Shown piece after piece: positions 5,090-5,627 of a DNA stretch of 5,627 bases (the first letter of the stretch is position 1; each line of letters opens with the position of its first letter). Location: positions 1 through 5,627 of the forward strand of contig DATLUE010000366.1 in assembly GCA_035533255.1 (NCBI GenBank). The letters are read 5' to 3'. The translations under genes were made by a program, and so were the position numbers. This stretch comes from CAIKMD01 sp035533255 (GTDB taxonomy: Bacteria > Pseudomonadota > Alphaproteobacteria > ATCC43930 > CGMCC-115725). Below the pieces are notes generated by a model, which saw nothing but the letters and a program-made list of their open reading frames with translations, did not search any database and was not told the DNA's origin.

Positions 5090-5627
5090 ATGAAACCGCG
5101 CGCCTATGGCCCGTTCGAGTATTCGCCGATCATCCATCGCCGCAAGCTGCAATGGCCGAAGGGCGCGCGGCTGGCGCTCTGGGTCATTCCCAATATCGAG
5201 TTCTTCTCGCTCGCCGAGCGCATCCCGGCGAGCCCCACCGGCAAGCTGCCGGACGTTCCGACCTGGGCGGCGCGCGACTATGGAAACCGCGTCGGCGTGT
5301 TCCGCTTCATGGAGGTGTTCGACCGCTACGGCATCCGCGCCACGGTCGCGCTTAACAGCGATGTATGCCTTTACCACCCCGCGATCATCGCCGAAGGCAA
5401 CAAGCGCCAATGGGAATGGATGGGCCACAACAAGACCAACACCCAGAGGCTCATCGACCTCGCCGAAAGCGAGGAGCCCAAGGTCATCAAGGACGTGCTC
5501 GACACGATCGCGCGGGTCGCCGGCAAGCGGCCCAAGGGCTGGCTCGGCTCGGGCATGCAGGAGACCTGGTCGACGCTCGATCATCTCGCCGCCGAGCAGG
5601 TCGATTACGTCGGCGACTGGACCAATG
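5090..5627 (+). CDS. Polysaccharide deacetylase (NodB/PuuE-like) family protein, 3' truncated by window
   Basis: The first 179 residues are present and the gene runs off the right edge. The start ATG at 5090-5092 has AGGA (5078-5081) at 8 nt spacing, overlapping the stop of the hydrolase gene upstream, so the two are almost certainly cotranscribed. The NodB fold is seen in the strand RLALWVIPNIEFF (27-39), VFRFMEVFDRYGIRATVALNSD (70-91), WEWMGHNKTN (108-117) and GWLGSGMQETWSTLDHLA followed by VDYVGDW. The canonical TFDD motif is replaced by N35-I36-E37, and the second His of the HxxxH zinc motif is N117 (H113 remains). This resembles the metal-degenerate PuuE allantoinase branch rather than chitin or peptidoglycan deacetylases. 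No signal peptide is present, so it should act in the cytoplasm on a small molecule. A cyclic amide or ureide is a reasonable guess, given the amidase neighbour. Confidence 0.88.
   Translation, partial: MKPRAYGPFEYSPIIHRRKLQWPKGARLALWVIPNIEFFSLAERIPASPTGKLPDVPTWAARDYGNRVGVFRFMEVFDRYGIRATVALNSDVCLYHPAIIAEGNKRQWEWMGHNKTNTQRLIDLAESEEPKVIKDVLDTIARVAGKRPKGWLGSGMQETWSTLDHLAAEQVDYVGDWTN

Noticed and set aside
4294..5584. Minus-strand open frames (265 and 199 codons) opposite the hydrolase and deacetylase genes
   Set aside because: They mirror the real genes in a shadow frame, have His/Arg/Gly-skewed composition and no recognisable domain.
1..5627. CRISPR array, tRNA, rRNA, transposase, toxin-antitoxin or defence genes
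   Set aside because: I looked for regular spaced repeats, cloverleaf-like segments and terminal inverted repeats with a transposase and saw none; all confident proteins are metabolic enzymes or small hypotheticals.

Overview
The window comes from a very GC-rich bacterial chromosome with strong G/C bias at third codon positions. Gene style and protein families suggest an alphaproteobacterium of the Hyphomicrobiales (Bradyrhizobium/Xanthobacteraceae type). This placement is inferred from general resemblance; there is no rRNA or other marker gene here. I see no tRNA, rRNA, CRISPR, insertion sequence, phage gene or attachment site.

Layout, left to right. (1) On the minus strand, a 68-residue membrane-anchored protein with an Ala/Pro-rich tail (14-220). 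(2) A 196-bp spacer (221-416) with a perfect 9-bp stem-loop. (3) On the minus strand, a luciferase-like (LLM) flavin-dependent oxidoreductase (417-1469). (4) A 153-bp divergent intergenic region (1470-1622) with an 8-bp dyad. (5) A tightly packed plus-strand operon: a nicotinate phosphoribosyltransferase-like gene (1623-2753), an unrecognised 67-residue protein (2783-2986) and a short-chain dehydrogenase (2987-3793) whose ATG directly follows the previous TGA. (6) A minus-strand WbuC-type cupin (3794-4333) whose stop codon abuts the dehydrogenase stop. (7) A second plus-strand operon: an isochorismatase/N-carbamoylsarcosine-amidase-like hydrolase (4378-5079) and, 10 bp later, a NodB/PuuE-like polysaccharide-deacetylase-family protein (5090 to beyond the right edge).

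The enzyme set is that of small-molecule metabolism. A flavin monooxygenase, an NAD(P)-dependent dehydrogenase, a cysteine amidohydrolase and a NodB-fold C-N hydrolase together resemble catabolism of an N-heterocycle or ureide. This is comparable in logic to the Rut pyrimidine pathway (LLM oxygenase RutA plus isochorismatase-fold RutB) and to PuuE-type allantoinase. The nicotinate phosphoribosyltransferase homologue could signify a link to pyridine or NAD salvage. The pathway link is inference: the genes lie in at least four transcription units and no substrate can be read from the sequence. No defence system or obviously new machinery was found. The points most worth checking are the isochorismatase/deacetylase pair with its degenerate metal motif, the coupled 67-residue orphan, and the dehydrogenase with a shifted catalytic serine.
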